From positions 2,182,821 to 2,246,820 of the forward strand of contig NC_020449.1 in the NCBI RefSeq assembly GCF_000146065.2: a stretch of DNA of 64,000 nt, written 5' to 3'. This document shows, piece by piece, positions 45,105-53,527 of this stretch; position 1 is the first letter of the stretch; every line of letters starts with the position of its first letter. The notes below the pieces were generated by a model. That model did not search any database. It was not told where the DNA came from and worked only from the letters and a program-made list of their open reading frames with translations. The DNA comes from Candidatus Cloacimonas acidaminovorans str. Evry (GTDB lineage Bacteria > Cloacimonadota > Cloacimonadia > Cloacimonadales > Cloacimonadaceae). The position numbers and the translations under genes were made by a program.

Positions 45105-45533
45105 CTAAATATTTAGTTCAATGGGTTTTTGAGCAGAATGCGGATGTTCAGCTCCAGGATAAACTTTCAATTTTTTGAACATTGCGCGTCCCAACTTATT
45201 TTTGGGCATCATACCTTTTACGGCATGTTCAATAATGCGTTCGGGATGCTTTTCCAAAACTTTGGCATAAGGAATTTCCTTCAAGCCGTCAGGATAACCA
45301 CTAAAGCTTTTATAAACCTTCTGTAATGCCTTCATACCTGTTACGCGAACTTTTGCTGCATTGATCACAATCACATAATCACCGGTATCAATATTGGGCA
45401 CATAATACGGTTTATGTTTGCCACATAAAATTGTGGCAACTTTTGTGGATAAGCGTCCCAAAGGTTTTCCCTCTGCATCTACGATATACCATTGCTGGTG
45501 AATATCGGAAGGACTTGGGGTTAGGGTCTTCAT
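45105..45533 (-). CDS. rplM: 50S ribosomal protein L13
   Basis: A 142-residue protein. 'QWYIVDAEGKPLGRLSTKVA' and 'LCGKHKPYYVPNIDTGDYVI' are typical L13 blocks, then 'VINAAKVRVTGMKALQKVYK', 'GMMPKNKLGRAMFKKLKVYP' and 'GAEHPHSAQKP'. First gene of the cluster; a GGAGAAGCG site precedes the ATG. A TTGACA lies at about 45592-45597 on the minus strand, but the -10 is unclear. Confidence 0.99.
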   Translation of the reverse strand: MKTLTPSPSDIHQQWYIVDAEGKPLGRLSTKVATILCGKHKPYYVPNIDTGDYVIVINAAKVRVTGMKALQKVYKSFSGYPDGLKEIPYAKVLEKHPERIIEHAVKGMMPKNKLGRAMFKKLKVYPGAEHPHSAQKPIELNI

Positions 45534-45732
45534 CGCTTCTCCTTTACATATTTTTTTATTCAGTAAGCCACATTTTTGGAAGCAGGAATAGTGTCAAGTG
45601 TTTTGAAGAGTTGAAACAACTGAAGGGAGAAAATGAAAAAGGGGAAAGGTGATATCAATGGAATTTTTAAGTGCAGCACTGGTTTCATCCCTAAATTTCT
45701 CTAACTTCATATAAATAGAAATAAATACACAT

Positions 45733-45804
45733 TCTTCCCTAATTGCATTGCTTACCCATTGCTTACCCATTGCTAATGCCATCCGTAATGGGTAAGCAAT
45801 GCTT
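45733..45804. repeat. GCATTGCTTACC inverted repeat, copy 2
   Basis: TTGCATTGCTTACCCATTGC ... ATGCCATCCGTAATGGGTAA ... GCAATGC. The two outer arms pair over 11 bases. Confidence 0.75.
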
Positions 45805-46019
45805 CAGTATTTCCCTTAAGAAAGATGGAGTATCCTAAAAAAGGTGAACAGGTTAACGGGTGAACGGGTGAAAAGGTGAAAAAGTAAAAAGGAAAAACTC
45901 GCGATAGACAAAAAAAGGCAAAATTATTATAATAAAAACCATTTTTTCGGTGGCTTCGGTGTTTTTCGGTGGCTAAAAATGCAGAGAAACACCGTCCTCC
46001 GTCTACACTAAACTGTTTT

Positions 46020-46087
46020 GAGTCCTTACTGCTAAATAAAGGCGTAAAAGGTTTATAACTTTTGAAAGCATTGACAACTCCTAACTT
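46020..46087. repeat. 75-bp dispersed repeat, copy 3 (divergent)
   Basis: GAGTCCTTACTGCTAAATAA ... AAAGCATTGACAACTCCTAA. Ends match copies 1 and 2 but the core is more diverged. Confidence 0.6.
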
Positions 46088-46185
46088 GCATAGAAATCTG
46101 TGAAATCCGTGTTATCTGTGAGAGATTCACTTTTTCATTGACACAATAGCAGATAATAAGTGAAAGGATTATAAAGGAAAAATAG

Positions 46186-46875
46186 GTGAATATGGATATT
46201 ATTAAAACCGAAAACATAGTAAAGGATTACATTTTAGGCAAGATAAAAGTCCGTGCTTTAAATGGAATTGACCTGCAAATTCAGAAAGGTGAATTTGTTG
46301 CCATAATGGGTCCCTCCGGCTCGGGGAAAAGCACTTTAATGCATATTCTGGGGTGTTTGGATAGTCCAACAGATGGAACTTATTATCTGGATGATGTTTT
46401 GGTTAGCAAAATGCCCAAAGCGTCTTTAGCTGCAGTCAGAAATCGGAAAATTGGCTTTGTGTTTCAGTCCTTTAATCTGCTCCCTCATTTGAACATCTTG
46501 AAAAATGTAGAACTCCCTTTAATGTATGGAGGTATGAGTAAAAGAAAACGCACTGCCAAAGCAAAAGAGGTTTTACAAAATGTGGGTCTGGGAGATCGTT
46601 TAAAACATAAGCCCGGTGAACTTTCCGGAGGTCAAAGACAACGCGTTGCCATAGCACGAGCAATTGTAAATGATCCTTCTATTCTACTGGCAGATGAACC
46701 AACGGGAAATCTGGATTCTCAATCCGGAGGGGATATTTTGGAAATTTTTACGGAGTTACACAGTCAAGGCAATACCGTTATTATTGTAACTCACGACCAG
46801 GCAATTGCTTCCAGAGCAGAAAGAATAATCAAAATAAAAGACGGGAAAATAGTAGATGGCAATTCCAATAGCTGA
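46186..46875 (+). CDS. ABC transporter ATP-binding protein (MacB/LolD group)
   Basis: A 229-residue ATPase. The start may be the GTG at 46186 (after AAAGGAAAA) or the ATG at 46192. Walker A is GPSGSGKST at residues about 44-52. The signature is 'LSGGQRQRVAIARAI', Walker B is 'ILLADEPTGNLDSQSGG', and the switch is 'VIIVTHDQAIASRA'. The stop lies 20 bases inside the permease gene, so the two form one transporter. The permease type indicates export of a lipoprotein, peptide or antibiotic-like substrate rather than import. Confidence 0.95.
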   Translation: MNMDIIKTENIVKDYILGKIKVRALNGIDLQIQKGEFVAIMGPSGSGKSTLMHILGCLDSPTDGTYYLDDVLVSKMPKASLAAVRNRKIGFVFQSFNLLPHLNILKNVELPLMYGGMSKRKRTAKAKEVLQNVGLGDRLKHKPGELSGGQRQRVAIARAIVNDPSILLADEPTGNLDSQSGGDILEIFTELHSQGNTVIIVTHDQAIASRAERIIKIKDGKIVDGNSNS

Positions 46876-48091
46876 ATCCCTCAAACTTGGTTTCGCGGAT
46901 ATTATGATGCGCAAAGTTCGCAGTATAGTAACCGTGATTGGCATAATTTTAGGTGTGATGTGCATAATGGTTGTTTTGGCAATTGTAAATGGAATGAACG
47001 AAAGCACAATGAGTTGGATGGAAGAACGCGGTGGTTTGAACAAAATAGAAGTTGAACAAAACTGGTTTTACGATTTTTCCAAAGGTGGAGATCCCAGTTT
47101 TTCTTTAAAGGAAATTCGTTATTTGCAATCCCTTATTCCGGAAGCGGAAGCATTTAATCCTACCGTTCAGGAATGGGAAGCGGTAATAAATAAGGGTGAT
47201 ATTCGTTACAGCACATCTTTAAGAGGTGTAATGCCCGATTTTGTAAAAGTGGAACAATGGGACATAGCTAAAGGCAGATTTATTAAAGACCTGGATATAG
47301 ACCAACATAGCAATGTAATAGTTCTCGGCTCAACCGTGGCAAAAGAGTTTTTTGGCAACAACGATCCTCTCGGACAAATTATTTCCGTAGGCAATCAACA
47401 ATTTATCGTTGTCGGTGTAATGGCTGAAAGATTTATGCCAACACAGGGCGGACAAATAGGAATGGGTGAAAATGCTTTGGAATATTTAAACCGCCGTTGT
47501 TTTATTCCTATTTCCACAATGATCAGTAAAGTTAACCCTGGCAGTAAAATAAGCTCCATAGATATTAGAGCAAAAAGTCCTGAAGAGGCAAAAGAACTGC
47601 GCCGTAAAGTGGAAAACATAGTGCTGAACCTGAAAAACGGAAAACATTTGTTTCAGGTTACTTCCGCTAAAGAACAACTGGATACAATGCAGGCAAATGC
47701 TAAAATATTTGAAGCCATATTTGTTTTAATTGCCGTAATTTCTCTGCTGGTTGGGGGAATTGTAATTATGAACATTATGCTTGCTTCCATCCGGGAACGC
47801 ACTCGCGAAATAGGAGTTCGCATTGCGGTTGGAGCCAGAAGAAGAGATATTTTTATTCAGTTTTTGGTGCAAACGGTGCTTATTACCGCTTTAGGTGGAA
47901 TTTTGGGAATTCTTTTAGGATTTGCTATTTTGGATAAAGTGGGTTCTTATTTACAAATAAAAGTGCTTGCCTCGGTGCAAATGATTTGGGTTGCTCTTTT
48001 GGTTTCTATTGGAGTGGGACTTATTTTTGGAGTAGGTCCTGCTATTAGAGCTGCCCGTCTTGATCCTGTAATTGCTTTAAGGGAGGAATAA
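46856..48091 (+). CDS. MacB-type ABC permease
   Basis: A 411-residue permease. An N-terminal membrane segment (about 20-45, 'VRSIVTVIGIILGVMCIMVV') is followed by a large periplasmic MacB_PCD domain ('PTVQEWEAVINKG', 'VIVLGSTVAKEFFGNNDPLG'). Three C-terminal segments form an FtsX domain ('IRERTREIGVRIAVGARRRD'). This architecture is MacB without the fused ATPase. The 20-base overlap with the ATPase gene and the 1-base overlap with the next gene (stop-start) show a single operon. No MacA-like adaptor is adjacent. Confidence 0.93.
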   Translation: MAIPIAESLKLGFADIMMRKVRSIVTVIGIILGVMCIMVVLAIVNGMNESTMSWMEERGGLNKIEVEQNWFYDFSKGGDPSFSLKEIRYLQSLIPEAEAFNPTVQEWEAVINKGDIRYSTSLRGVMPDFVKVEQWDIAKGRFIKDLDIDQHSNVIVLGSTVAKEFFGNNDPLGQIISVGNQQFIVVGVMAERFMPTQGGQIGMGENALEYLNRRCFIPISTMISKVNPGSKISSIDIRAKSPEEAKELRRKVENIVLNLKNGKHLFQVTSAKEQLDTMQANAKIFEAIFVLIAVISLLVGGIVIMNIMLASIRERTREIGVRIAVGARRRDIFIQFLVQTVLITALGGILGILLGFAILDKVGSYLQIKVLASVQMIWVALLVSIGVGLIFGVGPAIRAARLDPVIALREE

Positions 48092-49170
48092 TGAGTAAAA
48101 AGAAACAAAATAAAGGTGTTTTTCAGAAGCTCCTTCTTTGGCTATATTCTTACATCAAAATTGTTATTGTGGATCTCAAGAAAATTTACTTTTCCATAAC
48201 TGTCCCTCAACAACGGAAAAAGGTCTTTAGCAATATATGGACATTTATCAAAACATTTTACCAGCGTTTTATGGGTGAAGGTATTTTGAAGGAATCAGCC
48301 AGTTTAACTTACATAACTCTTCTCGGTTTTGTCCCTTTTATCAATTTCCTGGTTTTAATTGCCCCGGATTTACCATTTCTGAATTTGGGTGATAAACTGA
48401 GAGAATTGGTGGTTCAAAACTTTATTCCGAGTTCGGCGAATGCTATAATCAACTTTTTGGACAAGCTGATTATGCCCAAAGTTGGCTTCAACATTTTCAA
48501 TTTTGTTATCCTGATTGTTAGTTCCTATTCGTTGTTTTCAGTTATAAGAGGGACTTTTGACCGTATCCTGAGTATGCAGCTGAAGTCCTCTCAGGATACT
48601 ATTACTCAATTAGTGAAATTTTTCGGCACGATTGTTTTCGGATTGCTGATTATCGTGTTGCTTTTTTCCAGTTCATCTATTCCAATTATCTCCCGTTTGT
48701 TAAAGTCACCTGTTTTACAATGGATTATGGTAATAGTTCCCTTTGTTTTGCAATTTTTGGCTATAATGTTTCTTTATATGTTATTGCCTTCGGTAAGAAT
48801 TAACCGTGCCTCCTTGTTTAGAGGTGCTTTTTGGACTACGGTTATCTGGGTTATAGGTAAGTCCGCATTTGATTTTTATATATATAACTTAACTAATTAC
48901 GAACGACTTTACGGAGTGATGGCTGTTCTGCCGATTTTCCTACTGTGGATTTATATAAATTGGGCTATTATTTTGGGAGGAATGGTTTTAGTAAGTGAAA
49001 TGGAAAACAAAAAAAACGGTGGCTTTTTAACCAAAGAACCCCATAATGCCGTGCGCATAACAATGGAACTTTTTACTAATCAAAAACTTAATCAACGTCT
49101 GGAAGGAATTTTGAGTAAAGAAGAACTGAAGAAATTGGCAGATACCCTGAACGAGGAAGAAGATAAATGA
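48091..49170 (+). CDS. YihY/BrkB-family inner-membrane protein
   Basis: A 359-residue protein with about six membrane segments. 'GEGILKESASLTYITLLGFV' is the conserved family start. 'NFVILIVSSYSLFSVIRGTF' and 'RGAFWTTVIWVIGKSAFDFY' follow. 'NYERLYGVMAVLPIFLLWIY' and 'INWAIILGGMVLVSEMENK' are the most conserved part. Long called 'ribonuclease BN' in error; function unclear. The ATG overlaps the ABC permease stop by one base (TAATG), and its own stop overlaps purH by 4 bases, so it lies in the same transcription unit. Confidence 0.9.
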   Translation: MSKKKQNKGVFQKLLLWLYSYIKIVIVDLKKIYFSITVPQQRKKVFSNIWTFIKTFYQRFMGEGILKESASLTYITLLGFVPFINFLVLIAPDLPFLNLGDKLRELVVQNFIPSSANAIINFLDKLIMPKVGFNIFNFVILIVSSYSLFSVIRGTFDRILSMQLKSSQDTITQLVKFFGTIVFGLLIIVLLFSSSSIPIISRLLKSPVLQWIMVIVPFVLQFLAIMFLYMLLPSVRINRASLFRGAFWTTVIWVIGKSAFDFYIYNLTNYERLYGVMAVLPIFLLWIYINWAIILGGMVLVSEMENKKNGGFLTKEPHNAVRITMELFTNQKLNQRLEGILSKEELKKLADTLNEEEDK

Positions 49171-50714
49171 ATAAATATGCCCTAATTAGTGTTGCGGATA
49201 AAACCGGTATTGAGACCTTAGCTATGGAACTGGAAAGAATGGGCTTTACCATTCTTTCCACTTCGCATACAGCTGATTACTTAAAACAATTCTGCCAGAA
49301 AGTAGTGCTGGTTTCGGATTTAACCGGTTTTCCGGAAATTCTGGAAGGCAGAGTTAAAACACTCCATCCCGTTATTTATGCCGGAATTTTGGCAGATAGA
49401 AATAATCCTGCTCACGCCAAAACACTCTCTGAACTAAAAATTGAGCACATAGATGTAATAGCGGTAAATTTGTATCCTTTTGCCTCTGTTTGCTGGAAAG
49501 AAAATGCCACCGAACAGGAAATTATAGAAAATATAGATATTGGAGGTCCCGCTTTAATTCGTGCAGGAGCCAAGAACTATAAAAGCGTTACTGTTTTGGT
49601 TGATCCTGTGGACTATGCTAATGCGTTGGAGCTTTTAAAGCAGAATAGTATTTTACCGGAAAAATTTAGTTCCTATCTGGCACAAAAGGCATTTGCCAAA
49701 ACCCGGGATTACGATGCTGAAATTGCCGCTTATTTTGCCTCTCAAGGAATAGAGGAATCTATTACTAACGAACTACCTGCTCAACTGGAGTTTGCTATTT
49801 CTTTAAAGAGAAAATTGCGCTATGGCGAAAACCCTCATCAAAATGGTGGTTTCTATGCAAAGGTAACCTCCGGTTGGGAACTTATTCACGGTAAGGAACT
49901 CTCTTTCAATAACATAATGGATATTGATTCTGCCTTCAGAGCTATTCGTCTTTTTGGTAAACCAACTGCCATTATTATTAAACACTGCAATCCTTGTGGT
50001 ATTGGCAGTGATGAAACATTGGCAGAGGCATATAGAAAAGCTTATGAAACAGATACGGAGGCACCTTTTGGGGGAATTGTAATTGTCAACCGTCCCCTGG
50101 ATTTGGAAACGGCTACCCTGATTAATAATATCTTCACTGAAATCATTATTGCTCCTGCTTTTGAACCCGGTGTTTTAGAATTCCTGAAAAAAAAGAAAAA
50201 CCGCCGCCTAATTCGCTACGAATTTTCTCTGCTGGAAAAACCGCTTAACCCTATAGAAATTAAGACACTTACTTCGGGCTATTTAGCTCAGGACTGGGAC
50301 CTCGTAAACGAATCAACAGAGAACTGGAAAATAGTTACTAACAAACAACCTGCTCCGGAAGAGTTGGAAGCCCTTATTTATGCCTGGAAAGCTGTTTCCG
50401 TCCTAAAGTCCAATGCCATTGCTATCGCTAAAAAAGATAGTGTCTTAGGGCTTGGCTGCGGACAAACCTCCCGCATAGATGCTGTTCAATTAGCTCTCTG
50501 GAAAGCAAAAAAATTCGGACACGATTTAACGGATTCTGTTTGTGCCTCCGATGGCTTTTTCCCTTTTCGGGATTGTATAGATACTCTTGCTAAGAACGGA
50601 ATTTCAGCTATCATCCAACCTGGCGGTTCCAAAAACGATGCGGAATGCATTTCTGCTTGCAACGAACTAAACATCGCTATGGTCTTTACCGGTTTCCGTC
50701 ACTTTAAGCACTGA
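49167..50714 (+). CDS. purH: Bifunctional AICAR transformylase/IMP cyclohydrolase
   Basis: A 515-residue protein, full length. The N-terminal cyclohydrolase (about 1-195) starts 'KYALISVADKTGIETLAMEL' and has 'VSDLTGFPEILEGRVKTLHP'. 'NIDIGGPALIRAGAKNYKSV' follows. The transformylase has 'LRYGENPHQNGGFYA', 'ELSFNNIMDIDSAFRAI' and 'IIKHCNPCGIGSDETLAEAY', with the catalytic KHCNPCG. It ends 'QPGGSKNDAECISACNEL'. These are the last two steps to IMP. It is translated from a stop-start overlap with yihY. Confidence 0.98.
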   Translation: MNKYALISVADKTGIETLAMELERMGFTILSTSHTADYLKQFCQKVVLVSDLTGFPEILEGRVKTLHPVIYAGILADRNNPAHAKTLSELKIEHIDVIAVNLYPFASVCWKENATEQEIIENIDIGGPALIRAGAKNYKSVTVLVDPVDYANALELLKQNSILPEKFSSYLAQKAFAKTRDYDAEIAAYFASQGIEESITNELPAQLEFAISLKRKLRYGENPHQNGGFYAKVTSGWELIHGKELSFNNIMDIDSAFRAIRLFGKPTAIIIKHCNPCGIGSDETLAEAYRKAYETDTEAPFGGIVIVNRPLDLETATLINNIFTEIIIAPAFEPGVLEFLKKKKNRRLIRYEFSLLEKPLNPIEIKTLTSGYLAQDWDLVNESTENWKIVTNKQPAPEELEALIYAWKAVSVLKSNAIAIAKKDSVLGLGCGQTSRIDAVQLALWKAKKFGHDLTDSVCASDGFFPFRDCIDTLAKNGISAIIQPGGSKNDAECISACNELNIAMVFTGFRHFKH

Positions 50715-50826
50715 AAATATGTTATTAAGTGAAGATGAAAAAAAGAAGTTGACAGAAAGATGGAGTAATAATAGAAAAATATAATGAAATTAAATCCAAT
50801 ATAATCGTTAAAGAGAGGATACTAAA

Positions 50827-51954
50827 ATGGTCTCTAAAAATATACATAATTATGAGATAGATTTTGCGCCAACAAAAGACGAAAAGTCAGAAAAAAATAT
50901 TTCTGATTTAATGCCCTTGTCTAATAATAAGATAGGAGGGGAAGCTAAAATGAAACATACAGCACCAAGAAATAGAACTCTTACTGTGTCGGAAGAGGAA
51001 CTAAAAAAAATGAAAACAAGATTTATCAACTTAAATAAGCAATGTATGTTAGATGCTATAAAAGGGAATGTGATCTGTCAGGATGCACTTGAATGTATTC
51101 AATTCCTGCCCGAAAAATCAATTGATCTTCTTATTATTGATCCCCCCTATAATATGTATAAAAAGTTTAATGAAGTTACCTTCAATAAAAAAACCATTGA
51201 TGAGTATGCAGAATGGATTGACTCTTGGTTTTCTCAGATTGTTTCTAAAATATCATTAACCGGTTCGGTTTATGTATGCTGTGACTGGCAATCTTCTTCT
51301 GCAATAGAGACAGTGCTAAGAAAACATTTGATTGTAAGAAATAGAATTACATGGGAAAGAGATAAGGGTAGAGGAGCAAAAACAAACTGGAAAAACTGTT
51401 CTGAGGATATATGGTTTGCCACCAAGTCCAATAAATATGTTTTCAATGTAGATAAGGTTAAAATTATGCGAAAAGTAATTGCACCTTATAGAGATGAAAA
51501 CGGAGATCCTAAGGACTGGAAAGAAACAAATACAGGCAATTATAGATTATCTCATCCCTCAAACTTTTGGACAGATATCACTATCCCTTTTTGGTCTATG
51601 CCTGAAAATACTGATCACCCTACTCAAAAACCGGAAAAATTATTAGCGAAACTAATACTTGCCAGTTCCAATGAAGGTGATTTTGTGTTTGATCCCTTTT
51701 GTGGCTCTGGTTCAACCTTAGTTGTAGCAAAAAAATTAAACCGCGAATTCAGTGGTATTGAAATTGACGAATATTATTGTGCTCTTACCTTAAAACGATT
51801 AGACCTAGCTGATATTGATAAATCTATACAAGGATACAGTGAAGGATTATTTTGGGAGAGAAATAGTTTAACCGAACAGCAAAAAATTAAGCTATCAAGT
51901 AGAAAACAAAAAGGAATTGATAATTATGAAATCGAATTTGACTGGCATCATTAA
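50827..51954 (+). CDS. DNA adenine methyltransferase (type II, beta-like order)
   Basis: Up to 375 residues. Two starts have good ribosome-binding sites: 50827 (AGAGAGG) and 50950 (AGGAGGGG, stronger; MKHTAPRNRTLTV). 'SIDLLIIDPPYNMYKKF' (DPPY, 105-108 in the long form) comes before 'DFVFDPFCGSGSTLVVA' (SAM motif I), so the order is beta-like. 'HPTQKPEKLLAKLILASS' is typical of this class. DPPY fits adenine-N6 methylation. It overlaps the next gene, its probable restriction partner. A short N-terminal piece 'NIHNYEIDF' resembles the C-terminal 'GIDNYEIEF'. Confidence 0.92.
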   Translation: MVSKNIHNYEIDFAPTKDEKSEKNISDLMPLSNNKIGGEAKMKHTAPRNRTLTVSEEELKKMKTRFINLNKQCMLDAIKGNVICQDALECIQFLPEKSIDLLIIDPPYNMYKKFNEVTFNKKTIDEYAEWIDSWFSQIVSKISLTGSVYVCCDWQSSSAIETVLRKHLIVRNRITWERDKGRGAKTNWKNCSEDIWFATKSNKYVFNVDKVKIMRKVIAPYRDENGDPKDWKETNTGNYRLSHPSNFWTDITIPFWSMPENTDHPTQKPEKLLAKLILASSNEGDFVFDPFCGSGSTLVVAKKLNREFSGIEIDEYYCALTLKRLDLADIDKSIQGYSEGLFWERNSLTEQQKIKLSSRKQKGIDNYEIEFDWHH

Positions 51955-53086
51955 GTTCATCGAATCAAAAAACGCAATTAAGGATAAGAATAAACTAACT
52001 AAACTTGTTTCCCGAAGATTCAAATTAATTCGTGACAGGTCCGTGTATTACAATGATGAATTTGCAATCAGGTTTTGTAAATCTGCTCGCCCCAATCTTA
52101 GCAATACAATTCTCTCTCTTTCAAACTTAAGAAAAGTTGATGACCGACCTTTTATCGTATGTGTAGTAACTCCCGATAAGAATTATATGTATCTTGCTAA
52201 TTCTACATTTTTATCTAAGATAAGCCATAGCTCTCAGCTGTTGCGAACTAATAATATTAAAGGCAGCTTCAATGGATCAGATATTAAGAAAGAATTTAAT
52301 GGCTATAAAAATGAACCTGATAATTTCGCTGTTTTATTCGACTTCCATAAACAATTTAGTTTTGAAGAAAATCTTGCACGTTTGGTTGAAGCTACTAATG
52401 ATATTCATCCTTCCGGTAAAAATTTAGAATTAAAAGATAGTGAAATTAAACAAATTTTAGCTGCTCCTCTACGAGCTCAATCTTTTGTTAACAGTAATGA
52501 ATATATTATCCTAAAAGAAGAACTTGATACTCGGGTAAAACAATATAGAACCGAAATTCTTATAGCTTCTTTAATAGAGAATAGCAATATTAGAAGCGCT
52601 GTTATAGAGTATCTTATTGCCGGAAATGACGATTCCTTGCGTAAAGAAATTATTAAATCTCTTAATTCAGGGAAAGGTTATCAATCCCTCACATCTAATA
52701 AACATTCTTTAGGTGATTATTCAAGGGAATTTGCTAATTTTCTAACTGAAACTGATGTAAAAACAAAGATAATGGTTTTAGATTCAAATCCTAAAGCTTA
52801 TAATATTGATAAAATTCTGGAGTTCCTGACAAAGGAAAGGACAGTTTTTATGTTCTATTTTGTAGGCATAGACTATTTAAAAAATAGCGTAAAGACAACG
52901 CTTATATCTATGTTTCAAAAAGATCTGTGTAATTCTATTTTTATCCTTTCTCATTGGTCAGGTAGAAATTCAAGAGGGGTAACTCAGTTTGATGGTAAGG
53001 TAATTAAAAAGCTGATCTTAAATCCTGATAATTCAATAGACATTAAAAAAGCTCAAGACCTTCTAAAAAAATTAATAGAATTATAA
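51926..53086 (+). CDS. Putative type II restriction endonuclease, unassigned family
   Basis: A 386-residue protein starting at the ATG at 51926, with AAGGA about 12 bases upstream; a TTG at 51917 is possible. It overlaps the methyltransferase by 29 bases, the classic arrangement of a restriction partner. It has no signal peptide. A conserved-looking run near the end is 'ILSHWSGRNSRGVTQFDGKV'. I cannot identify a PD-(D/E)xK or HNH site with confidence. Assignment rests on genomic context and general composition (Lys/Asn-rich). Another function, such as a specificity protein, is possible. Confidence 0.6.
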   Translation: MKSNLTGIIKFIESKNAIKDKNKLTKLVSRRFKLIRDRSVYYNDEFAIRFCKSARPNLSNTILSLSNLRKVDDRPFIVCVVTPDKNYMYLANSTFLSKISHSSQLLRTNNIKGSFNGSDIKKEFNGYKNEPDNFAVLFDFHKQFSFEENLARLVEATNDIHPSGKNLELKDSEIKQILAAPLRAQSFVNSNEYIILKEELDTRVKQYRTEILIASLIENSNIRSAVIEYLIAGNDDSLRKEIIKSLNSGKGYQSLTSNKHSLGDYSREFANFLTETDVKTKIMVLDSNPKAYNIDKILEFLTKERTVFMFYFVGIDYLKNSVKTTLISMFQKDLCNSIFILSHWSGRNSRGVTQFDGKVIKKLILNPDNSIDIKKAQDLLKKLIEL

Positions 53087-53277
53087 CTACATTTAGGGCA
53101 TCTTACAAATAACTAATATACATATATGAACCTTTTTCTGCGCATTGTGGAAACATTTACTGATAAAATGATATTCCTTATTAGCAGATATAGTGTTTTT
53201 ATTTAGTGAGAAGGTGGGCAGATACTAATTCTATTTGACAGAAAGAGGTAAGAAAAAAAGTTGGGAATAATAAGCAA

Positions 53278-53368
53278 GGAGATGTGTCCGAGTTGGCTGA
53301 AGGAGCACGATTGGAAATCGTGTAAACGTGTGAGCGTTTCTAGGGTTCGAATCCCTACATCTCCGCCA
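53278..53368 (+). tRNA. tRNA-Ser(GGA)
   Basis: GGAGATG pairs with CATCTCC. The long variable arm (GTAAACGTGTGAGCGTTTCT region) is the Ser class II arm. The anticodon arm is ACGAT-TGGAAAT-CGT, anticodon GGA. The T arm has GTTCGAATC. The discriminator is G, followed by encoded CCA (53366-53368). It follows the restriction-modification pair, 190 bases after it. Confidence 0.96.
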
Positions 53369-53527
53369 TTTTTATTGATTTTTTTACCTGAAGGATATAA
53401 ATACTCCAGCAGGAAAGCAGGTTGCCAAATTCCAATTTGCCAAAGCTCTGAAAGTTATTTATAATATCAGTGTTATGCGGATTATCAGTAGCGGCATTCG
53501 TTAGTCGCTAAAAGGAGTTTAAATATT

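Larger units (their letters stand above)
45534..46185. other. Divergent gap, mostly dispersed repeats
   Basis: About 650 bases between rplM and the ABC exporter. It holds a GCATTGCTTACC repeat (45733-45804), a 'ggtgaacgggtgaa' run (45843-45890), a TTTTTTCGGTGGCTTCGGTG arm (45938-45975), the 75-bp repeat copy 3 (46020-46087) and a TCTGTG-type copy (46089-46126). No gene is supported. Confidence 0.75.

Noticed and set aside
45534..46185. Insertion sequence in the repeat-rich gap
   Set aside because: No transposase frame is present; only short non-coding repeats are found.
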